64,000 nucleotides of DNA, taken from Adineta vaga (taxonomy: Eukaryota; Rotifera). The stretch is from NCBI GenBank assembly GCA_021613535.1, contig CP075492.1:11160001-11224000 (forward strand), in the 5' to 3' direction. The position numbers and the translations under genes were made by a program. The notes beneath the pieces are model-generated. The model was not told where the DNA came from. It ran no database searches and was given only the letters and a program-made list of their open reading frames with translations. Below, piece by piece: positions 11,340 through 25,920 of the stretch (the first letter of the stretch is position 1; each line of letters begins with the position of its first letter).

Positions 11340-12613
11340 ATGACTCAAAAAGTAGCTGTTGTAAGTTGCAAAAAAAGTGTAAAATCTGAAACTAAACAAA
11401 AGCTTTTTTTTATAATTTAGATCACCGGAGGAAATAAAGGTATCGGATATGCTATTGTAGATAAACTTTGTTCGATCTTTGATGGAATTGTTTATTTAAC
11501 TGGTAGGTAAATTGGTTGTTTTTCTTTCGAAAAAAACATGCGAATGATTGATTATTCTGTTTGTTCTTGATGGAATTTTTTCCATTGCTTGAATAGATCT
11601 ATATATGACATTTTGAAAATATCTATTGACATTTATTTGTATTCGAATTGTATGTGATATTTTAGCACGTGATGAAGAACTTGGTATACAAGCAATTAAC
11701 CAACTTCAAGAATCGAATCCAAATGCAAAGAATAAAATAAGATTTCATCAATTGGATATTTCGAATGTAGAAAGTATTCATCAATTTGCTGATTTTATTA
11801 AGCAAACACATAATGGTTTAGATATACTTGTTAATAACGCAGGAATTGCATTTAAAGTAATAGAAAAACAATCTTATGAGTTCTAAATTTTGAATGAATG
11901 CCTTTTTTTAGTCGAATGATACTATACCATTCGGTGATCAAGCTGAAATAACAGCACAAACGAATTTTTTCGGTACGATTAATGTTTGTAATGCTCTATT
12001 TCCGCTACTGCAAGATCATGCACGGTTTGTTGTCTTGTTTTTGTTCGTTCGTTCGTTGTTGTTATTAAATCAATTATTTTTCTACTAATTAACAAGAAAA
12101 TTCTTTTGCTTTTCAGTGTAGTGAATATTTGTAGTCGAGCGGGTATGCTTGAAGCTATAAAAAATCCTGCTATTCGTCAAAAGTTCATTGCACCTAATGC
12201 GACAATTGAAACTGTATCTGATATACTCAGTGATTTCATCAAGTATGTTATAAAGAAATCGATTCCTAATGGAATTTATGTGTTTGTTTGTTTTGTTTTT
12301 TGTTAGAAAAGCTAAACAGAATTCTCATGAAGATCATGGTTATCCAAATACTGCATATGGTATGAGTAAAATTGCTTTAGTTGCTGCAACAATGATTCAA
12401 CAACGAACATTCGATGAAAAGCCTGAAAGAGATATCGTAGTAAATGCTTGTTGTCCTGGTTATATCAATACAGATATGACATCGAACAAAGGAACAGGTA
12501 CACCAGAACAAGGAGCAGATACTCCGGTGTATTTAGCAACATTAGAAGCAAATATACAATCACCACGAGGTGAATTCGTTGCAGAGAGAAAAGTTCTCAA
12601 ATGGAAATGTTAA
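11340..12613 (+). CDS. Carbonyl reductase-like SDR (CBR1 type)
   Basis: Multi-exon SDR. The first exon encodes MTQKVAV; the next supplies ITGGNKGIGYAIV (Rossmann TGxxxGIG). After ARDEELG come LDILVNNAGIAF, NFFGTINVCNALFPLL, the catalytic Ser region VNICSRAG, and YGMSK (Tyr-x-x-x-Lys). The C-terminal PGYIN-TDM and GADTPVYLA are typical of the CBR1/CBR3 branch, as is the insert before the catalytic Tyr (NSHEDHGYP). Five short introns. Predicted cytosolic NADPH-dependent reduction of quinones, aldehydes or ketones; exact substrate not readable. BBIP1 follows after 106 bp on the same strand. Confidence 0.9.
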
Positions 12614-12699
12614 TGATTATTTTCCTGATCAGAATAATAAATTTATAGCACATTTGTTTTTTATTTATCGAATATAGGTGTGTTAGTTTAAAATAAATC

Positions 12700-12719
12700 A
12701 TATTAATGTTTAGTTCTAG
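12700..12719 (+). other. Candidate trans-splice acceptor before BBIP1
   Basis: The BBIP1 ATG immediately follows TTTAGTTCTAG, so the mRNA would have no conventional 5' UTR if spliced here. It lies 106 bp after the preceding stop on the same strand. This fits spliced-leader addition but could be chance in pyrimidine-rich DNA. Confidence 0.4.
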
Positions 12720-12982
12720 ATGTCTGACAATCGATCAACACGTATTGATGAATATTTACCAACTCAAGGTTTACTCTATTTTGATGAACAATTAAAATAT
12801 GTTATATCAAAACCAAAAATCATGCCATTGAAATCATTAACATTAGAAAAGGTTCGTCTTGAATAAACGTTTGTTTTTTCTCAATTTAATTATTTTGATT
12901 GGATTTATTCTAGTTAGAAACATTACAAAATGAAGCACAGGACAAATTGAAACAACAAGAAAAACTTGGTGTTGACTTTTAA
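12720..12982 (+). CDS. BBIP1: BBIP1 / BBIP10, BBSome-interacting small subunit
   Basis: BBIP1 is the smallest BBSome subunit, acting in ciliary membrane trafficking and tubulin acetylation. The gene has two exons, 12720-12851 (44 codons) and 12914-12982 (23 codons with stop), and a 62-bp intron. The 66-residue product carries the diagnostic core: DEYLPTQGLLYFDE, then KPKIMPLKSLTLEKLE, followed by a Gln/Lys helix. Human BBIP1 shares the LP-x-QG-x-L-F and KPK-x-LPLKSLTLEKLE segments. Shorter than the human protein only at the N-terminus. It sits in a + strand run with the SDRs and a centriolar protein. Confidence 0.92.
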
Positions 12983-13189
12983 TGAACTGAATGATGTACA
13001 GAATGATTCTTCTTTTTCTTTTTTCCTATTTTCATTCCAATAATAAAATTCTTTGATCTACCATGAGAATCAAGTTCATCTTAACATAGATGTCGCTTAT
13101 CGAGAAGGTCAGTTGTCATAGAGATCGATTGAACATAGTCCAATCTTGTTCAAAGTTCATCTTATGTATATTCTCAGTTACTAACAAGT

Positions 13190-15232
13190 ATGTCGAAAGG
13201 AGTTGTTCATCGAAAATCAACTTCAAAGAAACAATATGATCGAAATGTATGATAGAATCTACTTTCTTTCTTTTGAACTATTCCGATTGTTTTTAGTCAA
13301 TACATGTTGATCGAATAAGTGATGATGAAATGGTAGATATTTCCTTAGTAATTAATACGATTGGTTTTCTCTTTTGAGAAATATATATTTACTATAGAAT
13401 CGACGAAAATTATGTTATCAATTAATTGAAAAAGAAAAACAACGAAATTTAGCAACGAATGATTGTGAGAAAAATCAATTGGAAATGTTACGAGATATAC
13501 TTTTGAAAAATCAAAATGTAAGAATCAATTTTTTTAAGTAAAGGACTTTGTATCTGAATATATATATTTGTTATTAGATTAATGAAGTAAGATGCAAATC
13601 AAATCGCTCAGATAGAACAATATCGAAAACTAATCCTGTAAGCTGAAACAAATTATCTTGAATGAATGGATTACGATTTTACTTTTAGAAAAGCGATGGT
13701 AAACATACCTCTATGCAGAAAATAAGGTAAGATTATCTAATCGAAGAATCATGAGAAGAAAACTAGATGTCATCTTCAATCAACTAAAATCCCTTACCAG
13801 ATAGTTCATAGAACTATTATTCTCATTATTTAGACCTGCATCCGCGAAAAACTACACTTCAACGAATATTGCCAACTGTAATCAATTCGAAGGTTCGGGA
13901 AATATAGCATATGTAGATAATCTATCAATGAATTCTACTGAAGAAGAGCCAGTTGGAAATCATTCTAATCGTCACAGTCGTTTACATGTAAGAAATGATC
14001 AAAAACATCCAATTATACGTTCAACAAGTGTTTATTCTGAATCAAATGATGGTCGATCAATGAATAAGGTTTCATTTAATTCTCATACAGAAAAATGTAC
14101 TGATAATGAATCGAATATGAATACTTCACCAATCCAATTGAGAAAAGTAAACATTTATTTATTAAGATCTATTTGAACGGCATTATTTTTTTTATTTCAG
14201 TTACTTGATCATCTTTCTATGGAATTAAATGATTTAGAATCAATGACAGGTTATAAACCAAATCGACATGATTTATCATCAAATACATGTAGTTTTGCAT
14301 TGACTAATGCACTGATAACTCTTACAGGACATGTTAAACAAGTAGAGAAACATTTGTTGAACTATTCTCTTGCAAATCAATATTTTCTTTTAGTGTACGC
14401 CAACATCAAAAGGAAAACAAGAACTTAACACTCTTAAAGATCAATTGTCACTTGTAATCAAAACTCAATTGGATTTTCAACAAAAGATTGAAAATCAAAT
14501 GACAACAATACAAACAATGATGCAAACTATATGTCAACTGATTAATCATGAAATCATATCGAATAGAAAATGTATGGATTCTTTTTATTGACTTACAAAA
14601 AGAATGATTTCTGATATTTTAGCTTGTTCATCTCATCATGAACGAAATCAATCGGATGATCAAGCTCGTCAGAATTGGGTTAATAATGTGCAAAAATCAT
14701 ATGTTATACCAAAAGAGATGAATAATGGAATGGAAGATCTACTTATGATTGCTCGACAAATGACTCATGGTAAAATATTGGATGCATCAAACGATATTAA
14801 TCATGATTCTGCTTATAACGAAGCTTTACAAACATCGAAGAATGAGGTAAACGTATCAAAGCAACGTTCTACTGTGGCTACTCCAGTCGAAGCTCCGATG
14901 ACGTACAATGTATTTGCATCAGGTCTTCTTTCTCAAAATTCATCGATCAATATACATCGAAATGAAATGGATAGTTCGAATGGAACAGGAAATACAATGT
15001 CATTTCCATCGAAGGTTTACTTGATCATATCGTTAATTCATTTCTATTTCTATTTTGTCTTTAGAATGAATCATTATTAGAAAAGATCTTTCACGAACGC
15101 CTTCGTTTAGCTCAACAAATGACTGAATTAAATAAACAACATAATACAACACAAGAAGAATTAGCTGATCTCGAAGCTAAAACGAGACAATCACGACCAA
15201 TAAATCAAAAATCAAATGAAGATAAGACATAG
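13190..15232 (+). CDS. SPICE1: SPICE1-like centriole/spindle coiled-coil protein
   Basis: SPICE1 (CCDC52) is a centriolar protein needed for centriole duplication and spindle assembly. Three regions match: an N-terminal block (SKKQYDRN, a short intron, then VDRISDDEMNRRKL and the helix EKEKQRN...LEMLRDILLKNQ); a central LSMELNDLESMTGYKPN with CSFALTNALITLTGHVKQVE, equivalent to the human E-x-x-TG-x-E / FTLSLVSSL-CRL-x-x-YLKE region; and a C-terminal helix (FHERLRLAQQMTELNKQH). Between them the sequence is Ser/Asn-rich and poorly conserved. About ten small exons, some under 40 nt, so internal exon ends are approximate. A TTCTCAG acceptor-like site lies 12 nt before the ATG. Confidence 0.62.
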
Positions 15233-16053
15233 TTAACATGACGGCTTAATTTAAATTTCAAAATTGACTCCCAATTGTATGAGAGTTTGTGAATTTGCAG
15301 TAGTATTTTGTATGATAATCATTTTATTTGATGAATCTTAGCAATTAGTTTGAATTTTTCATCACAGTGAAGGATAGAAAATCTTCTATGTACATTTAAA
15401 ATAAACACGAAACTTTTAGCTTGATTCCCTAAGGATAAATATTTGATCTTCTTACTCTCTAGTAATATTATCTTTATCAAAAATTAAATTAACCCAAAGG
15501 ATGAATAGTACCATTGTCGCCCATTGGCTATAATAAACAGATTGAATGTGCTAGTGAGCATAACCTTCGTGGGTTTTTTTTTGTTGCAAAAAAAATGAAG
15601 AAAAAACGAACAAAAGTCAGTAGTGTGATCCACAAAGAATGTCTAAACAACAGGTACATCGAAATAAAGAAGAAAAACGAAAGAAATTTTGTGTAATATA
15701 TATGTATTTATATATATATATTTCTTTTGTCTTTCACACATATTAACCAATTGAGTCAACACCATCATCATAAATATAGTGGAACATTCAAGTACAAGTT
15801 AAGAAAAAGAAAAGCATATTTGTAAAATGAATTCTCGCTGTACAATCAATAAAAGATCCAGAGGAGAAGAAAAGAACACCAACAACGAGAAGATATAGCT
15901 GAAGAAGAGAAGAAAAAGAAAATAATAAGAATAACAACAACAACATGAAGATAACAATAAAAGAACGAAAGCAGCCCAGGTGTTCGTTTTTGATACTTGA
16001 TATGAGTGTGAAACAGGAGAAAAAAAATAAATCTTTAATAAATCTCATTAGTA
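15233..16053. other. Convergent intergenic region
   Basis: Lies between the 3' ends of the SPICE1-like gene (+) and PI4KB (minus). A+T-rich, with AT microsatellite-like sequence near 15698-15722 and purine-rich tracts near 15860-15960. Open frames at 15514-15696 and 15788-16057 are low complexity and are not called. Confidence 0.5.
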
Positions 16054-19345
<3,292 letters not shown>

Positions 19346-19595
19346 CTTGAGAGTTTGTACTGAAGGGAATTCTTCAGTCTAGTCATTATCTGAAATACAA
19401 TGAAAAGAAAAGAAAGTATACTAATTTAGTTCTAGAAATTATTCTGAAATAATCAACTAAGAATCTTTTGGAATCTTGATTTGCTTTTTATTAAGATGAA
19501 TGAAGAGAAGGAGAAATAGAAGAAAAAAAAATAAAAGTAACAAATGTAAATACGCAACAATGTCTAATTGTTTTTATTCCGTTGAACGGAAAGAT

Positions 19596-21690
19596 TTAAA
19601 AATCATCCTCATCATCAGCCATTTCTTTTGCATATTCTAATTCTTCCTGTTCACGTTCACGTCGTTCCTGAAGAAAAAAATCAAAAGATTGTTCTTTAAA
19701 TGTCATTCAATCAATTTACTTGAGCTGTTTCTAAATCTTCATTGTATTTTTTTGGTGGATAACGCATTGCTTTAACGGCTTCATTATGTACTTTAAGACA
19801 GAATTCTATACGTTGATGAAATGCACTCATTGGTTCACGTGTCGTATAAACATCAACAATTTCACGTGATTGAACATAACCTTGATCATGATTAATAGTT
19901 GCTTCTATTACTCCATCACGAATAGCCTAAAAATAAGAATAGAACATCATTTATTTATATTCATATTCAGATTAATATGTTTCAACCCACTTTAGCAACG
20001 ATATATTCTGCATCTTCAGGTGAATCAAGTTGTAGTTTTTGTGCAACATCACTAAATGAAATCTTTGCATACGATAAACTAATCATTTTAATGCCTGCTT
20101 TGATCACATTATGTCGTAATCTAGAATATTTCATGAATGAAATAATTGATTCAAACAAAAACATCATACGAACCGAATGATAAGTGACCATGTTTTTTCT
20201 TGTTGAAAACGTTCCGAAAATACTTCGAGAACTTCTTTAAATCGACTTAAATCACCAGCACGTACAGCTATACATCGAAAACAAACACATGTTCAAACAA
20301 ATGACCAATATATTCGATGAAAATCATCTTACCCAATGTTAATTGATAGTATGGATCTAATGAACGTTTCAATTGAGGATTTTCAAATGCTGCTTTATCA
20401 GGAATATCTCCAAGAAGTAATTCCACCGTAATGAGAAATTTATGAGCCTAAATCAAACGAATAAGTATCGTTTAACACATTCCTTAGTATTTACATTTTG
20501 TCGAAAACCAATGGCTGTTTGTTGAGGAGCTTTTCTTATGGCTGTTAATAAATGTTGATGAGCTTTGGTATATTCCAATTGCATGGCACGTATACGACCT
20601 ATGAAAACACAATTAAACATTATTGTTTCGAATGAATTTTTCCTACCAAGATAATACAAATATCGAGCCCATTCATTATTTGATGCATGATCTGGAAAAA
20701 CCGATTTCAATACAAGTTTTTGTGCTTGACTATATAAATTATAGTGAAGATAATTTCGTAATAATAAATTAATCAATACAGCAGTGCCTTCGAAATCACT
20801 ACGTAATGTTGCTGTACGTAATCGACTATGTAGAAATCTAAAAATTAAAATATTTCCATTTGATCAAATAGATTTAAGATTTTTTGATAAAACATACGGT
20901 CGAATTGTGTCAAGCATATTATTTAATTCAAATATACGCGCATAATAAAAATAACATTTAGCAGCAAGAAGATCAAGTGTTCGCCGATTAAGAACACTTG
21001 TTTTATCCATAAGTCGTTTTGCGCAATCTAATGCCTTTGAAATAGAAGAGTTTGTTGAGAAAATCAACTTCTATTAACTAAAACAAAATAACGAATGCTT
21101 ACTGATTTTAATGAATTTCGATCGATTAAATAGAGAAGTACGAGTAAATGAATGTATAAGTCAACTTCTGGTAAAGCTGCTGCACGCGTTCGTGAAGTTT
21201 GTGGACGCGATGTTGTATGTTTTTCACCAGCTGGTGTGGGTGTACTTGGTTTTTCCATATCTACATCCATTGACTGAAAAAAAACTAAATGTAAATTTGT
21301 TGATTCGGATAAATTTGAACTAACCTGAGATGCTGAATGAGCAAATCCGAGTAGAATTTCTTTTTCACTAGGATTTGATCCATAATAGAATGAAATTAAA
21401 CGACGGATAATATCTTCACTAAGACGTTTTCGTGTAGATGCAAGTGCACGTAAAACACGAAGAATATATCGGGGTTCTTTCGAATTAACAGCTTTTTCAA
21501 TTGTTCGAATTTGTTCTTTAATATCTATTGAATGAAAGATTGGAAAAAAAAGTATGATTTATTTTTCTTAAATTTCTTTGAACTCACCATCTAATGTTAA
21601 TGTATTGGCATCTTTGGATGTCGCTGTTGTGTTCGATGTAGTTGTTGCTGTATCAGCTTCTTTCATTTCAACATCATTTAATTCGACCAT
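19596..21690 (-). CDS. PSMD3: 26S proteasome non-ATPase regulatory subunit 3 (Rpn3)
   Basis: Scaffold subunit of the 19S lid. The ATG at 21690 is followed by an acidic N-tail ([14 protein letters not shown]). Helical-repeat segments include [45 protein letters not shown] and [25 protein letters not shown]. The PCI/winged-helix part contains [17 protein letters not shown] then [12 protein letters not shown]. The C-terminus is the characteristic acidic [13 protein letters not shown], close to the human end. About nine exons. Divergent from NSMCE3, with 484 bp between starts. Confidence 0.94.
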
Positions 21691-22174
21691 GATTAAGAAG
21701 ATGAAAAATTTGAGAAAGTCCTAGAAATATTTTAATTTGAAATAAAAAATAAATGAAAGAAAAAAAGAAGAAAGTCCGAACCGAATCGATGAATTATGAG
21801 TCATTGGACAGAACAAATAAACAAATGTAGTTAATTGGTTGACAGTTTAACATCAATCATAGATTATCAAAAGATGTCAGTAAAGAAAGATGATAGAGAA
21901 GAACAAGTAGTTACAGAGCATTTATTTATTACTGAAATTGAGAAGTCTTTTGAAAACTGGATAGCATCTTCAAAAGTTATTTTCAGGAGTGAAAAACAAA
22001 CTTTGGTTTAGATAATTCATGTAACATTAATTGACATGTAAGGCTATCTATCGTCATCATTGATTGGTATATCCAAACCAATAAATAATGTTCTTTCTGA
22101 AATAATAATATAACGGACTGACTTGATACTAACCAGTCTGATCAATCAAAAAAAAACGGGAACTTTGTTTTATC
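21691..22174. promoter_or_regulatory. Shared upstream region of PSMD3 and NSMCE3
   Basis: A 484-bp interval between two divergent start codons, so it must hold both promoters. I see no clear TATA box, repeat or ORF. Confidence 0.45.
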
Positions 22175-23021
22175 ATGGCACCAAAAAAATCAACTCAAGT
22201 GGCAATGACATCTCAAGTTTCAATGGATGCAAGTAGTTCAGATGATTACGATGATAATGATACGACAATCGGCGATGAAGCAAATATTAAACAAATTATT
22301 TGTGCATCAATTCAATATCTACTAGTTCATAGTTCGAAACCTCAGGTTATCAAACGACTTGATTGGATTAATACAGTACTTCGACCAATGGGTTTTGATG
22401 GAAGAAAATATTTTCCTACTGTACATAAACATGTTGTGAAAGTTTTAAATGATACATTCGGTTATAAACTTGTTTCGGATGAAAAACATGATGGTCAGTT
22501 TCGATAGAATAAATTAAACAAAGAATACATATATGAATGTCATTATTATAGGTTTTATCTTAGTCAATGCATTAAAACAAGGTCCACTTGAACGTCGACC
22601 TTTAGCAAATCCTAGTCAATATTCTAAATATGCTTTATTAATGATCGTTGTTGCTTGTTTAAAACGAGCAGGTGGTGAAATGGCAGCAGCTGATTTTTGG
22701 GGAATACTTGGTGAAACATTTTCTATTCGTAATGATGAATCAACACGTTTAGCAATAAATCAACATAAAATATTTGGTGATGTACAAAAATTAATTAAAA
22801 CTGATTTTCCTAAAGAAGGTTATTTGATCTTTGATCAAGACAAAGATTTCACCGGTGATACACCAGCACAAACTGTTAAACTTGGATTTCGTGCTCAACA
22901 GGAATTTCCTGATGAAGCATTAGAAGAATTTATTGAAAAAGTTGCCGAATATGGAATTGAAAGTGATAAAGAGGATGACAATAATATTGATGATGATATT
23001 GCTATGGAAGATGATGATTAA
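22175..23021 (+). CDS. NSMCE3: NSMCE3, MAGE-family subunit of the SMC5/6 complex
   Basis: NSMCE3 (Nse3/MAGE-G1) forms the Nse1-Nse3-Nse4 module of SMC5/6, a DNA repair and chromosome-maintenance complex. Exon 1 has an acidic N-tail (SSDDYDDND) then the MAGE domain (IKQIICASIQYLLVHSS, VHKHVVKVLNDTFGYKLV). Exon 2 continues GFILVNALKQGPLERRP, YSKYALLMIVVACLKRAGGE, AADFWGILG and LIFDQDKDF. The acidic tail ends EDDD. The junction falls at HDG|F, with the donor inside GATG|GTCAG. Length about 265 residues, normal for single-copy invertebrate MAGE/Nse3. DAXX starts only 60 bp downstream on the same strand. Confidence 0.88.
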
Positions 23022-23057
23022 ATAGAAACAAATATAAATAGATATATACATATATTA

Positions 23058-23081
23058 TTTTCTTTTTTTTGTATATTGTAG
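23058..23081 (+). other. Candidate trans-splice acceptor before DAXX
   Basis: A pyrimidine run (ttttctttttttt) then gtatattgtag lies directly against the DAXX ATG, within a 60-bp gap from the NSMCE3 stop. This looks like an intercistronic region resolved by spliced-leader addition, a process documented in rotifers. Inference from spacing and consensus only. Confidence 0.5.
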
Positions 23082-25103
23082 ATGACAACAATAAAATTTG
23101 ATACAGTAAGACTTCAATTCGAAAAGGTTTGTTTTCTCTAAATCTTCGAGAATAGATCGATTATTTCGAGTGTATTTTCATCTAGTTTCTTTACTCAATT
23201 GGCAATATTCTAACGAGTGAAAATGAAACTAATATTATTCAAAATAAACTTCGACGTCATTTTAATACAACAACATCAGATTATTTGTGTTCAGATGAAT
23301 TCATAACATCACTAAATCACATACAAAATCTCTTTGTCGAAAATAATGAATCAACAAAATTCTTTACGCTATTAGCTTCATTCGATGAACAATTGAAAAA
23401 GCATTCAATAAAATTGCAAAGGTAGATTTATTCATAAGTGTTTTATTAGAAGATTCTCTCCCAGCTTGAGTGTATATTCGTAATTAAATTTCTGTTTAGA
23501 ACGACTGTTCAAACGTCAGATGTTGCTTCTTCCATAACTCTATCTCTCAAATCTGAATTAGCCAACGAAAGGATTGAAAAAACAACCTTACCATTACCAG
23601 AAACAACTGAATCAACGATTGAATTTGAATTTTCAATAACAGCAGTTCAGGAACTACTTGAGAATCTTCTTGATCAATGTTGTAATATTTCCTCCCAATC
23701 AACTGTTATTCCAAAAGAAACATCAATAACAACAGATGTACAGCATGAAAGAAAAATTAGAAAATTAGAACGACGATTGAATCGTTTATCTCGAATGATT
23801 CGTGATTTAGAAGAAAAAGACATGTCACTGGAAGAAATGGGTCATTGTGATTTATATCTTGTAGAATCGAATTTGAAAAAACAAGCATGTGAAGTATGAC
23901 TTAACGAAAATCTTCTTTTTTCTTAAATTCTCTATCGAAAAAAATATATTTAGATGTATGCAAAACTTTCTGACCTAAAAAAACAAACACCATCGACCGA
24001 AAGAATTATACATCAACCGATTGCACTTAATAGTAATTAGTTTAACATCAGTCTTGTTTTATATTCTATTTTCTGTTATATAAAGATTCAGAAAGTGATC
24101 ATCCATTAATTACAAAAGATTTGGAAGCCATGGTTAATCAATCGAAACATTTCCCATCGTTTAGTGATGTTCTCGAGACGGTAGAGAAAGCTAATGAGAA
24201 GTATCAACTTCATCTGAAGTAGGTCAAACTTATTTATTTTGAATTCTATTCAATAGAAGCATGTTTTAGTGAAGAATATCGACGTAAATTAGCAGAAAAA
24301 TCTTTTAAAATCATTGGAAAACAAATTAAAGATCGACGTATGGCTGATTTTAATGATATTATGAATAGTCGACTTCCAGAAGGTTTTAAGTATGCGAATT
24401 GAATTTGAAATTTGATAATGATCATTAATTTCCTTTTCTCGTATTTTTAGTATTGAACAAAATGATCCAGCAATAGATAATGCTGAAATTACACAAGTTT
24501 TACTTGAAAATGAACGTGAAGCAATAATCAAAACTGAAAAAGTAAATAGATAAAACATCTTGATTGAAAATATAAACTAAGGATTACTTTTATTTATAGA
24601 TTTTCGAAGAATTTTCACAAATCACACCGGATCCAGACATTGAAATCAATCTTGAAAACACCGATGTCGAATCAGGAAATGAAAGTGATGAACATCTTGA
24701 ATTAGACATTGTTGAAGAACGAACTGGAAATCAAGATGATGCTATGGAAATAAATCAAGCATCTGAAACAACGACTTCTGTGGTACCAACATCTGAAATA
24801 TCATTTGTTGATCGAACATTAACAATCTTAACAACGGCTTCATTACCAACAAAGCCAACAACATATGACGGTCGAGAGTCAGATATTTCTACTGAATGTG
24901 AACCACAAACATTAACACCGCGACGTAAACAAACTTTAACAGATAATGAAATTATTTACAAATTGTATAGAGAAAGATTAACAAATAATGCATCACCCGT
25001 ATCAGCTGATGTTGTATCAAAACGACCTTTATCACGAGCTGATGATAATTTAAATGTAAAAAAAACGAAACGACAAATACCAGAGTTGATTGTTTTGGAC
25101 TAA
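23082..25103 (+). CDS. DAXX: DAXX-like histone H3.3 chaperone
   Basis: DAXX deposits H3.3 with ATRX at heterochromatin and helps silence repeats. The N-terminal helical part is weakly conserved. The histone-binding region is recognisable: SKHFPSFSDVLETVEKANEK, a helix EEYRRKLAEKSFKIIGKQIK, DRRMADFNDIMNSRLPEGF and DPAIDNAEITQVLLENERE, paralleling the PDYGDVLRAVEKA, LQERRHLDLIYNF and DPALSDPVLARRLRENR blocks of human DAXX. An acidic segment follows (ESGNESDEHLELDIVEE). The end is basic (KKTKRQ), then PELIVLD and stop, a SUMO-interacting motif in the position of the human C-terminal IIVLSDSD. Seven or eight exons. Probably co-transcribed with NSMCE3. Confidence 0.85.
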
Positions 25104-25920
25104 CAACTAAACTTTTATATAAGAATGTATTTACTTTGTTATATTCATTTTCTTTTGCTGTCACGTATATATATATACATATATATGTAAAATATAATCT
25201 GAGGTATTATCAGATAGAGTAGGTCATCACTAGTCTCGACATGTGATGTTCAGAATCGAGCTCTAAATCAAGTCTATATTTGTGGATAATTTAACAATTA
25301 AATAAATTCGAGTCACTAAATCTATCAGCTCCTGTTAGAATTTGATAATAATTGAAGATGAGGTATTATTAGCTACATCGTATCTATACTTTAAATATCC
25401 ATCAACGATATCAGGTAAATTTGTACTTTTGTATCATATTTGTCGAATTCACGGTTTAGTCCCATTTCATCGAAAATGCCCTCTGCGGCACCCACACTAC
25501 TCTGTGATGTGCTTTGATGTATATGCCGTGTAATCTGTGAGTTTCGTGGAAACAGGACAATACCATCTTCACCATATGAACACCAAGTCTATGTGATCAA
25601 GCAACTGATGATATTCATGATATAGTTGAAATGATAATTTCCATACATGTGTTTAAACAATCAAAACAACGATCTATTCATGGACACGTTTGTGTAATTC
25701 ACACTATTCTTAACGTGATTGCCGATCCTGATTCATCAGATGATTTAAAATAATAGAATAACAATTTTCTAACTTCATCGAAAATAATGTAACTATGGTG
25801 TACTTAAAAGTTTCGTTTTTTCTTCTCCTATTGATTGATTATCATTGAGTGTACATATTTATATTCGAACTCAATCAATTGAAATAAAAAAAAGAAACTG
25901 CTTAGCAATACTTCATCGAG
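25104..25920 (+). other. Intergenic region with a possible gene relic
   Basis: About 0.8 kb between DAXX and the phosphatase. From about 25345 the + strand reads IIEDEVLLATSYLYFKYPST up to a plausible donor (TCAG|GTAAAT). At about 25600-25753 it reads ATDDIHDIVEMIIS, QSKQRSIHGHVCVIH and NVIADPDSSDDLK with stop. The pieces have protein-like composition but no start, no joined frame between them and no family I can name. I record them as a possible decayed gene or missed 5' exons. Confidence 0.25.

Noticed and set aside
15514-15696. 60-residue + strand frame
   Set aside because: Lies in the convergent 3' region, Lys/Arg-rich and without homology.
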